Source of the DNA: DUZB01 sp963747555 | GTDB taxonomy: Bacteria > Desulfobacterota > DSM-4660 > Desulfatiglandales > Desulfatiglandaceae | Length of the DNA stretch: 64,000 nucleotides | NCBI GenBank assembly: GCA_963747555.1 | Contig: CAVVFZ010000011.1 | Location: 416,245 to 480,244 of the forward strand | Direction of reading: 5' to 3' | Shown: positions 50,835 to 58,836 of the stretch, in pieces | How positions within the stretch are numbered: the first letter of the stretch is position 1 | How the letters are laid out: each line of letters opens with the position of its first letter | Notes under the pieces: model-generated | Seen by the model: the letters and a program-made list of their open reading frames with translations, nothing else | What the model was told of the DNA's origin: nothing | Databases searched by the model: none | Made by a program: the position numbers and the translations under genes

Positions 50835-50925
50835 CCGGAGCCATTTGATGAATGCTGTCGGCCGCTTGAATCATCAGGAAAAGCTGCGGGTTGTCGGCAA
50901 AATGATTATCGGGAGGTTTTTTAGG

Positions 50926-51555
50926 ATGAAAAAGAGGGCAACATCGGGTATTGGGAACCACAAAAGAAGCCTTGCTGACGGACTTTCCCCCTCTATGTTT
51001 TTCGGAAGCGCTTGTGCTGTTTTTCTTCTTCTCGGTTTGATTCCCGGATTATTCATCTCCGAGGCAAGAGCCGACGAAATCATCATGAAAAATGGGGATC
51101 GACTGCAGGGGAAGATCGTTTCCATGGATTCAGGGAAACTGGTCTTTGATACCCCTTATGCCGGAAAGATTACCGTTGAGTGGGATCAGGTGGAACGACT
51201 TACTTCGGATAACACCCTGGAGGTTACACTTCCCGATAAAGAAATATTGAAGGGCAGGGCGGTCAAAGGAGAAGACGGCGTGCTTATCCTGCAACCTGAG
51301 ACAGGGCCAGCTACCCAACCCATTGCTCTTGCTGAGGTGTCCAGTATGTCTCCCCCCAAACCTCCTCCGAGCTGGACGTGGTCGGGGAACGCCAGTGGAG
51401 GGATTGACTACCAGACCGGCAATACGGACAAACAGCGCTATAACGGGAATTTGACTGTGGGACTTGCAAAATTTCCCCATCGCATGACCTTATACGGGCA
51501 GGGATATTATCGAGAAGAGCAATGGGGTGGAAACGGAAAACAAGACCCTTGGTAA
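50926..51555 (+). CDS. DUF481 outer-membrane-type protein, N-terminal part (frame-disrupted)
   Basis: The product begins MKKRATSGIGNHKRSLADGL, then a signal sequence (SACAVFLLLGLIPGLFIS, cleaved near SEARADE). After it comes DEIIMKNGDRLQGKIVSMDS, an SH3-like repeat seen in DUF481/DUF3187-like proteins, then beta strands SWTWSGNASGGIDYQTGNT of the porin-like barrel. ATG 50926 follows CGGGAGG at suitable spacing; 42 codons upstream are discarded. The frame ends near 51530, where an extra G in GGGG (51524-51527) shifts reading. The remainder is at 51527-52045. Confidence 0.75.
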   Translation: MKKRATSGIGNHKRSLADGLSPSMFFGSACAVFLLLGLIPGLFISEARADEIIMKNGDRLQGKIVSMDSGKLVFDTPYAGKITVEWDQVERLTSDNTLEVTLPDKEILKGRAVKGEDGVLILQPETGPATQPIALAEVSSMSPPKPPPSWTWSGNASGGIDYQTGNTDKQRYNGNLTVGLAKFPHRMTLYGQGYYREEQWGGNGKQDPW

Positions 51556-52045
51556 TTTTGATTACAACCGGTTTTTGAATGAAAAGTGGTATCTTTTTGG
51601 GAATGCCCGGGGGCAACAGGACAAATTTTCCAATTTGAATTTCTTGGGAGCTCTGTCGGCCGGCGCCGGTTATCAGTTCTGGCGTTCCGATGAGAAAAAC
51701 TTGACGATGAAATTAGGTCCCTCCTACGCGGTGGAATATTACAGCCAACCCCAGAACTTCTTGGATGGCGCGGATTCCCGCAGTTACGCGGCGGCTTTTT
51801 GGGCACTTGACTTTGATATGTGGTTTCTCAAAAAGCATCTGCAGTTTTTCCACCATGACGATTTCAACTTCAGCCTGCAGGACAGCACGAACTGGCGCGC
51901 CAATACGCGAACCGGCGTGCGGGTTCCTCTGATTTACCACATTTTCACCTCTCTCCAGTATAATTACGACTGGGTCAACCAGCCCGCGGACGGAAAGCTG
52001 CATTATGATTCGCGGATTCTTTTTAATATAGGATGGCAGTATTGA
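51527..52045 (+). CDS. DUF481 outer-membrane-type protein, C-terminal part (frame-disrupted)
   Basis: This frame continues the beta barrel (TENKTLGNFDYNRFLNEKWY, LFGNARGQQDKFSNLNF, GAGYQFWRSDEKNLTMKLGP, AVEYYSQPQNFLDG, FDMWFLKKHLQFF, GVRVPLIYHIFTSLQYNYDW) with alternating polar/aromatic strands. It finishes ILFNIGWQY, an aromatic-ending C-terminus suited to BAM recognition. With the N-terminal part the protein is about 370 residues. The first codon in this frame (GTG) is not a true start. Confidence 0.75.
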   Translation: METENKTLGNFDYNRFLNEKWYLFGNARGQQDKFSNLNFLGALSAGAGYQFWRSDEKNLTMKLGPSYAVEYYSQPQNFLDGADSRSYAAAFWALDFDMWFLKKHLQFFHHDDFNFSLQDSTNWRANTRTGVRVPLIYHIFTSLQYNYDWVNQPADGKLHYDSRILFNIGWQY

Positions 52046-52085
52046 TTCATGATGAATGAGAAGTGACGAGTGATTGAGGGGTGTT

Positions 52086-52460
52086 ATGGTCTTTTCCTGG
52101 TTGCACCTTGCCATGCTCATCTTTTTTGCCATGGGTATGCTCATGGCGGGAGGGGCATTGATTTCCGCATTTTTCCTGTCGCCCCGGTCCCGAAGCCGCC
52201 AGATGGGAATGCCCTATGAATGCGGAATGCCGCCCATTCAGGGCGCCTGGATCCGCTTCCACATGAACTATGCCATCTACGCGCTGATCTTCCTCGCCTT
52301 TGAAGTGGATGTCCTCTATCTTTTTCCCGTGGCGGTGGCTTATGGGAGGTCGCGGGGCCTGTCTGCTTTTTTCAAGGTGTTTGTGTTCCTTTTTGTCCTT
52401 GCCCTGGCCGTTGTCTTTTTCTGGGCAAAAGGGGTTTTTCGATGGCCGAAGAAAATTTAA
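52086..52460 (+). CDS. nuoA: NADH-quinone oxidoreductase subunit A (NuoA)
   Basis: A 124-residue membrane subunit with three helices. The loop YECGMPPIQGAWIRFHMNYA after helix 1 includes the conserved cysteine of NuoA, and FLAFEVDVLYLFPVAVAYGR is the second helix with its acidic residue, part of the proton-path region. In complex I it sits next to the quinone site. ATG 52086 follows AGGGGTG; its end overlaps nuoB by 19 bases. Only nuoA, B and C occur here. Confidence 0.94.
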   Translation: MVFSWLHLAMLIFFAMGMLMAGGALISAFFLSPRSRSRQMGMPYECGMPPIQGAWIRFHMNYAIYALIFLAFEVDVLYLFPVAVAYGRSRGLSAFFKVFVFLFVLALAVVFFWAKGVFRWPKKI

Positions 52461-52972
52461 GTGAAAATTCCCTGGGGCACGTTGATCCTCCGCTTATCAG
52501 AATGGAATTGTCTGAAAAGATCCTGAACGTGTGCCGGGCCATGTCCCTATGGCCTCTCACCTTCGGGCTGGCCTGCTGCGCCATAGAGATGATGGCCGTG
52601 GGGATGGCAAGGTTTGATCTTGCCCGTTTTGGAGCAGAGGTTTTCAGGCCTTCCCCGCGCCAGTCCGATCTGATGATCGTTGCGGGTACGGTAACCAAAA
52701 AGCTGGCCCCGGCTATCGTCAGACTTTACGAACAGATGCCTGCTCCCAAATGGGTCATTGCCATGGGCAATTGTGCGATTTCCGGTGGACCATTCAAGTT
52801 TACGGGGCAATACTCCATTGTGGAAGGGGTGGATCAGCTCATCCCGGTGGATGTTTATGTCCCGGGTTGTCCCGCCCGCCCCGAAGCGCTCCTCGAAGGA
52901 TTATTTGAACTCCAGAAAAAGATATCCGGCAGACGTTGGTGGCCTGAGATCAAAGGCGGAACCGGGATATGA
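52442..52972 (+). CDS. nuoB: NADH-quinone oxidoreductase subunit B (NuoB)
   Basis: A 176-residue peripheral subunit that holds cluster N2. The ligand cysteines appear in TFGLACCAIEMMAVGMARF (adjacent pair), IAMGNCAISGGPFKFTGQYS and YVPGCPARPEALLEGLF. It passes electrons to quinone at the membrane interface. Length is normal. The start overlaps nuoA and the end overlaps nuoC by four bases, so translation is coupled. Confidence 0.96.
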   Translation: MAEENLSENSLGHVDPPLIRMELSEKILNVCRAMSLWPLTFGLACCAIEMMAVGMARFDLARFGAEVFRPSPRQSDLMIVAGTVTKKLAPAIVRLYEQMPAPKWVIAMGNCAISGGPFKFTGQYSIVEGVDQLIPVDVYVPGCPARPEALLEGLFELQKKISGRRWWPEIKGGTGI

Positions 52973-53496
52973 AACCAAAATGGTTGGAAGGGCTCAAGAC
53001 CCTTTGCCTGGCAGAGTGTTCGTATGACAACACAGGAAAAACCGTCTCCGTTTTTCTCGGACCTGAGACCATCCAGGAAGTCGCGTGGAGACTTTCCAAG
53101 AACGAGTTTTTCCTGGAGGACATCACGGCTGTGGACAGCAGTGACGGACTGGTGGTGGTATACCATTTTGATCATTTTATCGAGCCGGAAAGGGTGGCTC
53201 TCTATATTGTCATTCCCCGGGAAACACCGTCTGTTCCGTCCATCAGCGATATTTACAAAGGGGCCGCATGGCACGAGAGAGAAACCTCGGATTTTTTTGG
53301 AATTGCCTTTGTCGGCCATCCTGATCCATCGCCGCTCCTGTTACCGGAGGAGATGGATTCCCATCCCCTGCTCAAGTCGGAAGAGGCTAAAATGCCCCTG
53401 CGGGATCTGCTGTCACTCGGGGATATTATCGAACAGAATCCGGGCTTCACCTATTTTGTAAAGCCAAAAGAAGCTGATCTGGTTAAAACGCAATGA
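52969..53496 (+). CDS. nuoC: NADH-quinone oxidoreductase subunit C (NuoC)
   Basis: A 175-residue peripheral subunit. It contains DITAVDSSDGLVVVYHFDHF, RVALYIVIPRETPSVPSISD, YKGAAWHERETSDFFGIAFV (the ERE-x2-D-x2-G element of NuoC) and HPDPSPLLLPEEMDSHPL. It has no fused NuoD domain. It overlaps nuoB by four bases and the downstream adenine-deaminase-like gene by four bases. The missing nuoD and membrane subunits must be elsewhere or absent. Confidence 0.95.
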   Translation: MKPKWLEGLKTLCLAECSYDNTGKTVSVFLGPETIQEVAWRLSKNEFFLEDITAVDSSDGLVVVYHFDHFIEPERVALYIVIPRETPSVPSISDIYKGAAWHERETSDFFGIAFVGHPDPSPLLLPEEMDSHPLLKSEEAKMPLRDLLSLGDIIEQNPGFTYFVKPKEADLVKTQ

Positions 53497-55256
53497 AAAA
53501 CATGTTGGAAAAGCAAAAAGATGTACGCAAATTGATTGATACGGCCCTGGGAAATTACCCCGCCGACCTGGTTATCAGGGACGGGGTCTTGATGGATGTG
53601 TATACGGGCCGCATGGTTCCCCACCGATCCGTGGCCATGGTGGATGAATGGATCTGCTATGTAGGGCCGGATGCTGAGCATACCATCGGAGAAAACACGC
53701 GCGTTATCGAGGCCGCGGGCCGCGTTTTGTGCCCCGGTTTTATCGATGCCCACACCCATCTTATTTCTTACTGGAACATGGCCGATTTTCTCACATACGC
53801 CATACCCTGCGGCGTTACCACGTTCTTCACGGAAATGGAGAACCTGGCCTTTGTGCTGGACGTGAGAGGGGTGGAGTCATTTCTGGAACAGTTGGACAAT
53901 CGTCCCGTGAAGTTTTACGGTCTTATTCCTCCCATGGTTTCCCTGAGCCCTTCCTCCCAACCGTTTCAAATGATTAGAGACCGGATCTCCCATTTACTGA
54001 AAGACCCCCGTATGGCGGGGCTTGGAGAGTCCTTCTGGCAGGGGGCTATTTTGACCCGGAACGACCGCGTCCTGGACCTTATGCAGGCCACCCTGGCGGC
54101 CGGCAAATCGGTTGAAGGGCACGCCGCCGGAGCCTTTGACCGGAAACTTGCCGCCTATGCGGCCGTCGGGGCCGGAAGCTGCCACGAGGCCATCTCCACG
54201 GAAGATGTGATCTCCAGGCTTGAGCTCGGGTACTACGCCATGATCCGCGAAGGGGATATTCGCAGGGATCTGGACATTATTCTTCCTCTCAAGGACAAGA
54301 TCGATTTCCGCAGGGTCATCCTGGTGACGGATGGGTCCAATCCCTCCGTTCTCCTGGAGCGGGGATACATGAACGACCTGGTCCAGAAGGCCGTTGATTT
54401 GGGAATGGCGCCCATGGAGGCGGTCCGCATGGCAAGCCTCAACCCAGCCGAACACTTCGGTATGGCGGATTTGATCGGCGGGATAGCTCCCGGCCGGTAC
54501 GGCGATCTCCTGCTGCTTCCGGAACCGGGGATTATGAAACCGGACATGGTCATTTCCAAGGGGCGGATCGTCGCCGAAAAGGGGAGCGTCTGCGTTCCCA
54601 TCCATGAAGTCCCCTATCCGGAAATTTTCAGAAATACGGTGAAGGCCAAACCGGTTTCCATGGAAGACCTGGCCATCCCCGAATCGCTTCTCGCAACAGA
54701 CGGCATGGTCAGGACAATTGATATCCAGCCCGGCGGACTGGTTACGCGAGAGGGGAGGGCGGCCCCCCGGATACACGATGGGCAACTGAAGGCCGATCCG
54801 GAAAAAGACCTTTTGAAAATTGTCTTCATGGAGCGGGTTACGGGCCAGGGTCGCAAATTTGCGGGTTTCGTCAGAGGTTGGGGGCAGAAAAAGGGGGCCG
54901 CTGCAACCACGCTCTGTTGGGATGTGGGAGGGATTTTGGCCATCGGGTCCAATGACGCGGATCTCGCCCTGGTCATCAACCGCCTTATCGCGATCCAGGG
55001 AGGTCTCGTTCTCATGGCCGACGGGCGTCTTCTGGCCGAGCTGCCCCTCCCGGTGATGGGATATATTTCGGAATTGAAAATGCCGGAGATCGCGAAACGA
55101 CTGGAAACATTTCAGGAGTCCCACGCGGCTCTCGGCGGAGCGATGCACTTCGCCCAACTTACCATGAATGTCATGACCACGGCGGCTATCCCGTTTATCC
55201 GCATGACCGAAGAGGGCTACTACCGCTTCAGGGAAGGGGATATCGTAGGGGTTTGA
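53493..55256 (+). CDS. adenine deaminase-like amidohydrolase with altered motifs
   Basis: A 587-residue member of the Ade family. It has the metal-binding CPGFIDAHTHLISYWNMADF, SVEGHAAGAFDRKLAAYAAV (Ade: GHAPG), and IVFMERVTGQGRKFAGFV with the C-terminal ATPDTT-like region. Where Ade has D-P-H-E-I-A-N-V it has TEMENLAFV, and where Ade has T-D-D-R-x-P it has TDGSNPS, so substrate or metal binding may differ. Whether it deaminates adenine is therefore uncertain. Its ATG overlaps the nuoC stop, an unusual partnership. It is convergent with the S4 gene, seven bases away. Confidence 0.78.
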   Translation: MKNMLEKQKDVRKLIDTALGNYPADLVIRDGVLMDVYTGRMVPHRSVAMVDEWICYVGPDAEHTIGENTRVIEAAGRVLCPGFIDAHTHLISYWNMADFLTYAIPCGVTTFFTEMENLAFVLDVRGVESFLEQLDNRPVKFYGLIPPMVSLSPSSQPFQMIRDRISHLLKDPRMAGLGESFWQGAILTRNDRVLDLMQATLAAGKSVEGHAAGAFDRKLAAYAAVGAGSCHEAISTEDVISRLELGYYAMIREGDIRRDLDIILPLKDKIDFRRVILVTDGSNPSVLLERGYMNDLVQKAVDLGMAPMEAVRMASLNPAEHFGMADLIGGIAPGRYGDLLLLPEPGIMKPDMVISKGRIVAEKGSVCVPIHEVPYPEIFRNTVKAKPVSMEDLAIPESLLATDGMVRTIDIQPGGLVTREGRAAPRIHDGQLKADPEKDLLKIVFMERVTGQGRKFAGFVRGWGQKKGAAATTLCWDVGGILAIGSNDADLALVINRLIAIQGGLVLMADGRLLAELPLPVMGYISELKMPEIAKRLETFQESHAALGGAMHFAQLTMNVMTTAAIPFIRMTEEGYYRFREGDIVGV

Positions 55257-55263
55257 ACTATTT

Positions 55264-55473
55264 TCACACCAGTTCAATCACGTGGCCCTCGAATTCAACC
55301 ACCTGGCCTTTCCGCAATTTGCAGCTCTTTCGAAATTCCGTCTGGTGATCTACCATCACCCTTCCCTCGGATGTGACGATTTTCGCCATACCTCCCGTTC
55401 CGCACAAACCGGTTGCTTTCAGGAGTTTTGAAAGCTCGATATGTTCCGTCTCCAGCTTGAATTGTTTTTCCAT
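55264..55473 (-). CDS. S4-domain RNA-binding protein (YbcJ-like)
   Basis: A 69-residue single S4 domain. FKLETEHIELSKLLKATGLC and GGMAKIVTSEGRVMVDHQTE, then RKGQVVEFEGHVIEL, carry the S4 loop pattern (helices 1-2 and the G-x-V-x-V-N/D element). It is small enough to be only the RNA-binding module, as in YbcJ. It lies eight bases after the ettA gene on the same strand and is probably co-transcribed. Confidence 0.88.
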   Translation of the reverse strand: MEKQFKLETEHIELSKLLKATGLCGTGGMAKIVTSEGRVMVDHQTEFRKSCKLRKGQVVEFEGHVIELV

Positions 55474-55481
55474 CCAGGTGC

Positions 55482-57161
55482 CTATCTCGTCAACTGCCGG
55501 TATTTGATTCGGGTGGGAACCGCCGCATCAGACCCCAGGCGTTTTTTTCGATCGGCTTCGTATTCCGTCCAGTTTCCCTGGAAAAAGACCACCTGACTAT
55601 CCCCTTCAAAAGCGAGGATATGGGTGGCAATACGATCCAGGAACCACCGGTCGTGGCTGATTACCACGGCGCAACCGGCGAAATTTTCGAGGGCTTCCTC
55701 CAGGGCCCGCAGGGTGTTTACATCCAGGTCGTTGGTGGGTTCATCCAGCAGGATGACATTGGCGCCTTCCTGAAGGAGCTTGGCGAGGTGGACCCGGTTT
55801 CGCTGACCTCCGGAAAGGGTTCCCACCTTCTTTTGCTGGTCTGAACCGGAAAAGTTGAAACGGGCGACATAGGCGCGGGAATTTACGAGTTGTTTGCCGA
55901 GGAGCATCTGTTCGTTTCCGCCGGTGATTTCCTCCCATATGGTCTTGTTCAGGTCCAACTCCCGGTCCTGATCCACATAGGCCAGTTTCACGGTTTCTCC
56001 GATCCGGATAGTGCCGGTGTCGGGTTGTTCGTGACCGGTAATCAAGCGGAACAGGGTCGTTTTTCCAGCCCCATTGGGGCCTATGACGCCCACAATGCCA
56101 CCTGGCGGCAGATGAAAGCTCAGGTCTTCCATGAGCAGACGATTCCCATACGATTTACTCACATGTTCCGTTTCGATGACCATCTGCCCCAGGCGGGGTC
56201 CTGGTGGAATAAAAATTTCCAGATCTTTTTCCGCTTTTTCCGTTTCCCTGGAGAGCAGTTTATCGTAGGCGCTGATGCGGGCCTGGCTCTTGGCGTGCCT
56301 GCCCTTGGGTGACATGCGTATCCATTCCAGTTCCCGCTCAAGGGTCTTTTGGCGTGCGCTTTCCGATTTTTCTTCCTTTCGGAGACGTTCCTGTTTCTGT
56401 TCCAACCAGCTGGAATAGTTTCCTTTCCATGGTATGCCATAGCCACGGTCCAGCTCCAGAATCCAGCCCGCCACGTTGTCCAGAAAATAGCGGTCGTGGG
56501 TAACGGCAATGACCGTTCCGGCGTAATTTTGCAGATGATGTTCCAGCCATGCCACGCTTTCCGCATCCAGGTGATTGGTGGGTTCATCAAGAAGCAGGAT
56601 ATCCGGTTTCTGAAGGAGCAGACGGCAAAGGGCCACGCGGCGTTTTTCACCGCCAGACAGGACCTTCACCGGCGTTTCCGCCGGTGGGCAGCGAAGAGCG
56701 CCCATAGCCATGTCCAATCTTGCATCCAGGTCCCATGCGTCGAGGGAATCCAGTTTTTCCTGGACTTTGGCCTGACGTTCGATGAGTTTATCCATCTCAT
56801 CATCGTTCATCGGTTCTGCAAATTGGAGATTTATCGTTTCAAATTCACGGAGAGCGTTCACGGTCTCCAGCACACCCTCCTCCACCACCTCTCGAACCGT
56901 TTTATCCACATCCACCAGGGGTTCCTGCTCCAGATACCCTACAGTGTACCCTTCGGAAAGGATCGTTTCTCCGTTGAACTCCTTGTCCACGCCTGCAAGA
57001 ATTCGGAGGAGAGAACTCTTTCCGGAGCCGTTCAGGCCCAACACACCGATCTTTGCGCCGTAGAAATAGGAGAGAGAGATATCTTTCAGAACCGGTTTCC
57101 TGTCGTAGTTTTTGCTGACTCGGATCATGGAATAGATAACTTTGTTGATATTGTCGCCCAC
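55482..57161 (-). CDS. ettA: energy-dependent translational throttle protein EttA (ABC-F)
   Basis: A 559-residue tandem ABC-F ATPase. Walker A motifs are GLNGSGKSSLLRILAG and GPNGAGKTTLFRLITG; Walker B motifs are ILLLDEPTNHLDAESV and ILLDEPTNDLDVNTL; signatures LSGGEKRRVALCRLL and LSGGQRNRVHLAKLL precede them. Between the domains lies the P-site tRNA interaction region. EttA binds the ribosomal E site and gates the first peptide bond according to ATP/ADP. GTG 57161 is chosen because AAGGAGA lies just upstream; 11 codons of the longer frame are discarded. Partners are not specific to this context. Confidence 0.93.
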   Translation of the reverse strand: MGDNINKVIYSMIRVSKNYDRKPVLKDISLSYFYGAKIGVLGLNGSGKSSLLRILAGVDKEFNGETILSEGYTVGYLEQEPLVDVDKTVREVVEEGVLETVNALREFETINLQFAEPMNDDEMDKLIERQAKVQEKLDSLDAWDLDARLDMAMGALRCPPAETPVKVLSGGEKRRVALCRLLLQKPDILLLDEPTNHLDAESVAWLEHHLQNYAGTVIAVTHDRYFLDNVAGWILELDRGYGIPWKGNYSSWLEQKQERLRKEEKSESARQKTLERELEWIRMSPKGRHAKSQARISAYDKLLSRETEKAEKDLEIFIPPGPRLGQMVIETEHVSKSYGNRLLMEDLSFHLPPGGIVGVIGPNGAGKTTLFRLITGHEQPDTGTIRIGETVKLAYVDQDRELDLNKTIWEEITGGNEQMLLGKQLVNSRAYVARFNFSGSDQQKKVGTLSGGQRNRVHLAKLLQEGANVILLDEPTNDLDVNTLRALEEALENFAGCAVVISHDRWFLDRIATHILAFEGDSQVVFFQGNWTEYEADRKKRLGSDAAVPTRIKYRQLTR

Positions 57162-57227
57162 GTCGATAAATCTCCTTAGATTATGCGGCTTCACGATCTC
57201 TCGCGTTGCCGGAAAGTTGCCTGTCTG

Positions 57228-58328
57228 TTAAACCCTTTTCCTGCAAAAGAAATGGAGGTTAAATGGATCTTCCGGAATTTCCTTGACCTCTACCTGCCGA
57301 AAACCTGCATCCTCGAGCATCTCAACGGCCTTCTCCCGCCCCCACATCATTCCAAGTCCTGCACCTCCATCCGCCAGCCCCACAGGCATGCAGTGCATGA
57401 GGCTGACGGTATAGAGAAACATGCCCATGGGGTGATCCATATTTTTTGAAAGATCACTGCTGGCGGCAATGTCCACCATGGAAAAAATACCATTATCCTT
57501 TATGATTGCATAAATTCCTTCAAGCGCCTTCACAGGGTTGGTCTGGTCGTGAATCGCATCGAAGGCAAGGACATAGTCGAACTTTCCTCTCAGTTGTTGA
57601 TCCTGTTTAAGGCGAGCAGCGTCCATATTTTGAAACGCAATGTTTGTAAGATGCTTCTCAGCGGCTACTGATTTTGCCTTCTCCAGGACTTTTTCAGAAA
57701 TATCAATCCCGAAAAAACAACTCTTGGGAAAAGCCTCAGCCATCAACATCAGGGCGCAGCCTTCCGCACAGCCGATATCGCAAACCGAGATACCTGCCTG
57801 TAATTTTTTCACCATCTCCCCGTCTTCCACGGATGGCAGAAAGCGGCTGACCAGGACCTGGCGATGTTTGGCATCCGCCAGTTGCCCCATGAATTGCTGG
57901 AATCCGGTGTACATTGGGTAGGGAATGCCTTCACCTGTTCTAAAGCCGTTCTCCACGGCCTCAAATACGGTGGATGTAAGGAGTGGGATTTCCTGTGTAT
58001 AGACTCCCATGTTTGCGTTCCCGGCCCTCCGGGTGAGCAGATCGGCATGATCTTTTGGAAGGTGAAACAGATGCTGCCCAGCTTCGTTCCGAAAATAGTC
58101 TACAATGCCCCCTGTGACCATGACTCCTAACCACTCCAGTACATAACGTTCATGAAGACCTGCATTTTTTGCAATGATGGAAACCGGTTGTGGAGCATCA
58201 AACGTATCCATGACGTCGAACAGGCGCGTCCTGTAACCAAGGCCCATAGCCAGATTCAATGCACCGTAATTGAGGATATCCGTCAATTTACGAGAAAAGG
58301 GTCGATTGTCTTTTGAAACACCACTCAT
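57228..58328 (-). CDS. class I SAM-dependent methyltransferase with N-terminal winged helix (Rv2258c-like)
   Basis: A 366-residue protein. An N-terminal helical part (LTDILNYGALNLAMGLGYRT, IAKNAGLHERYVLEWLGVMV) resembles winged-helix dimerisation modules. A Rossmann methyltransferase follows from about residue 175 (VCDIGCAEGCALMLMAEAFP, GIDISEKVLEKAKSVA, YVLAFDAIHDQTNPVKAL). The layout resembles the Rv2258c group. The target is unknown. A possible divergent promoter region separates it from the ABM gene. Confidence 0.85.
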   Translation of the reverse strand: MSGVSKDNRPFSRKLTDILNYGALNLAMGLGYRTRLFDVMDTFDAPQPVSIIAKNAGLHERYVLEWLGVMVTGGIVDYFRNEAGQHLFHLPKDHADLLTRRAGNANMGVYTQEIPLLTSTVFEAVENGFRTGEGIPYPMYTGFQQFMGQLADAKHRQVLVSRFLPSVEDGEMVKKLQAGISVCDIGCAEGCALMLMAEAFPKSCFFGIDISEKVLEKAKSVAAEKHLTNIAFQNMDAARLKQDQQLRGKFDYVLAFDAIHDQTNPVKALEGIYAIIKDNGIFSMVDIAASSDLSKNMDHPMGMFLYTVSLMHCMPVGLADGGAGLGMMWGREKAVEMLEDAGFRQVEVKEIPEDPFNLHFFCRKRV

Positions 58329-58489
58329 TAACTAATCCTTTCCATCTATCTGATTGATCAAGACCCAAAAGATTACATGACCTTGAAAAAGATTCCGCAC
58401 ATTGTCATTTGTCAATTTTCTCATGAAACGGATAGATTTGTCGATGAAAAGAGTGTAAGGTGTCACAAAAAAAACAGGGAGGAAGGCTC

Positions 58490-58795
58490 ATGATTCATGT
58501 AATTGCATCTGTCCGCGTTAAACCCGGGAAAGTATCTGAATTCCTGAAGGTGTTCAATGCAAATGTTCCGGCCGTCAAGAACGAGAAGGGGTGTATCGAC
58601 TATGTCCCCACGCGGGATTTCAAGACCGGGTTGCCGCCCCAGGTCCTGGACGAAAACGTGGTTACCATTCTCGAGAAATGGGAAAGCATGGAAGCCCTCA
58701 AGGCCCATCTGACAACCAGCCACATGCTCGCCTACAGGGAAAAGGTCAAGGATATCGTGCTGGATCTCTCATTGAAGGTATTAGAAGAAGCATGA
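58490..58795 (+). CDS. antibiotic biosynthesis monooxygenase (ABM) family protein
   Basis: A 101-residue ferredoxin-like fold protein. MIHVIASVRVKPGKVSEFLK opens the fold, and ENVVTILEKWESMEALKAHL carries the E-x-W-E-S element of ABM/YgiN-like quinol monooxygenases. Such small proteins can oxidise quinols or act without cofactors, so the role cannot be told. ATG 58490 follows AGGGAGGAAGG; ten codons further up are leader. It stands alone, divergent to the methyltransferase. Confidence 0.88.
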   Translation: MIHVIASVRVKPGKVSEFLKVFNANVPAVKNEKGCIDYVPTRDFKTGLPPQVLDENVVTILEKWESMEALKAHLTTSHMLAYREKVKDIVLDLSLKVLEEA

Positions 58796-58836
58796 CATAC
58801 AGCGGATAGCTGACAGCTGTTATCATTTTTACTGCC

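Noticed and set aside
14561..52045. programmed +1 frameshifting as a genetic system
   Set aside because: The sites share no slippery codon, stop codon or downstream structure; most lie in or near short runs of one base, typical of insertion errors.
53994..55277. 427-codon minus-strand frame opposite the adenine-deaminase-like gene
   Set aside because: Antisense shadow with biased histidine/glycine composition; no recognisable domain.
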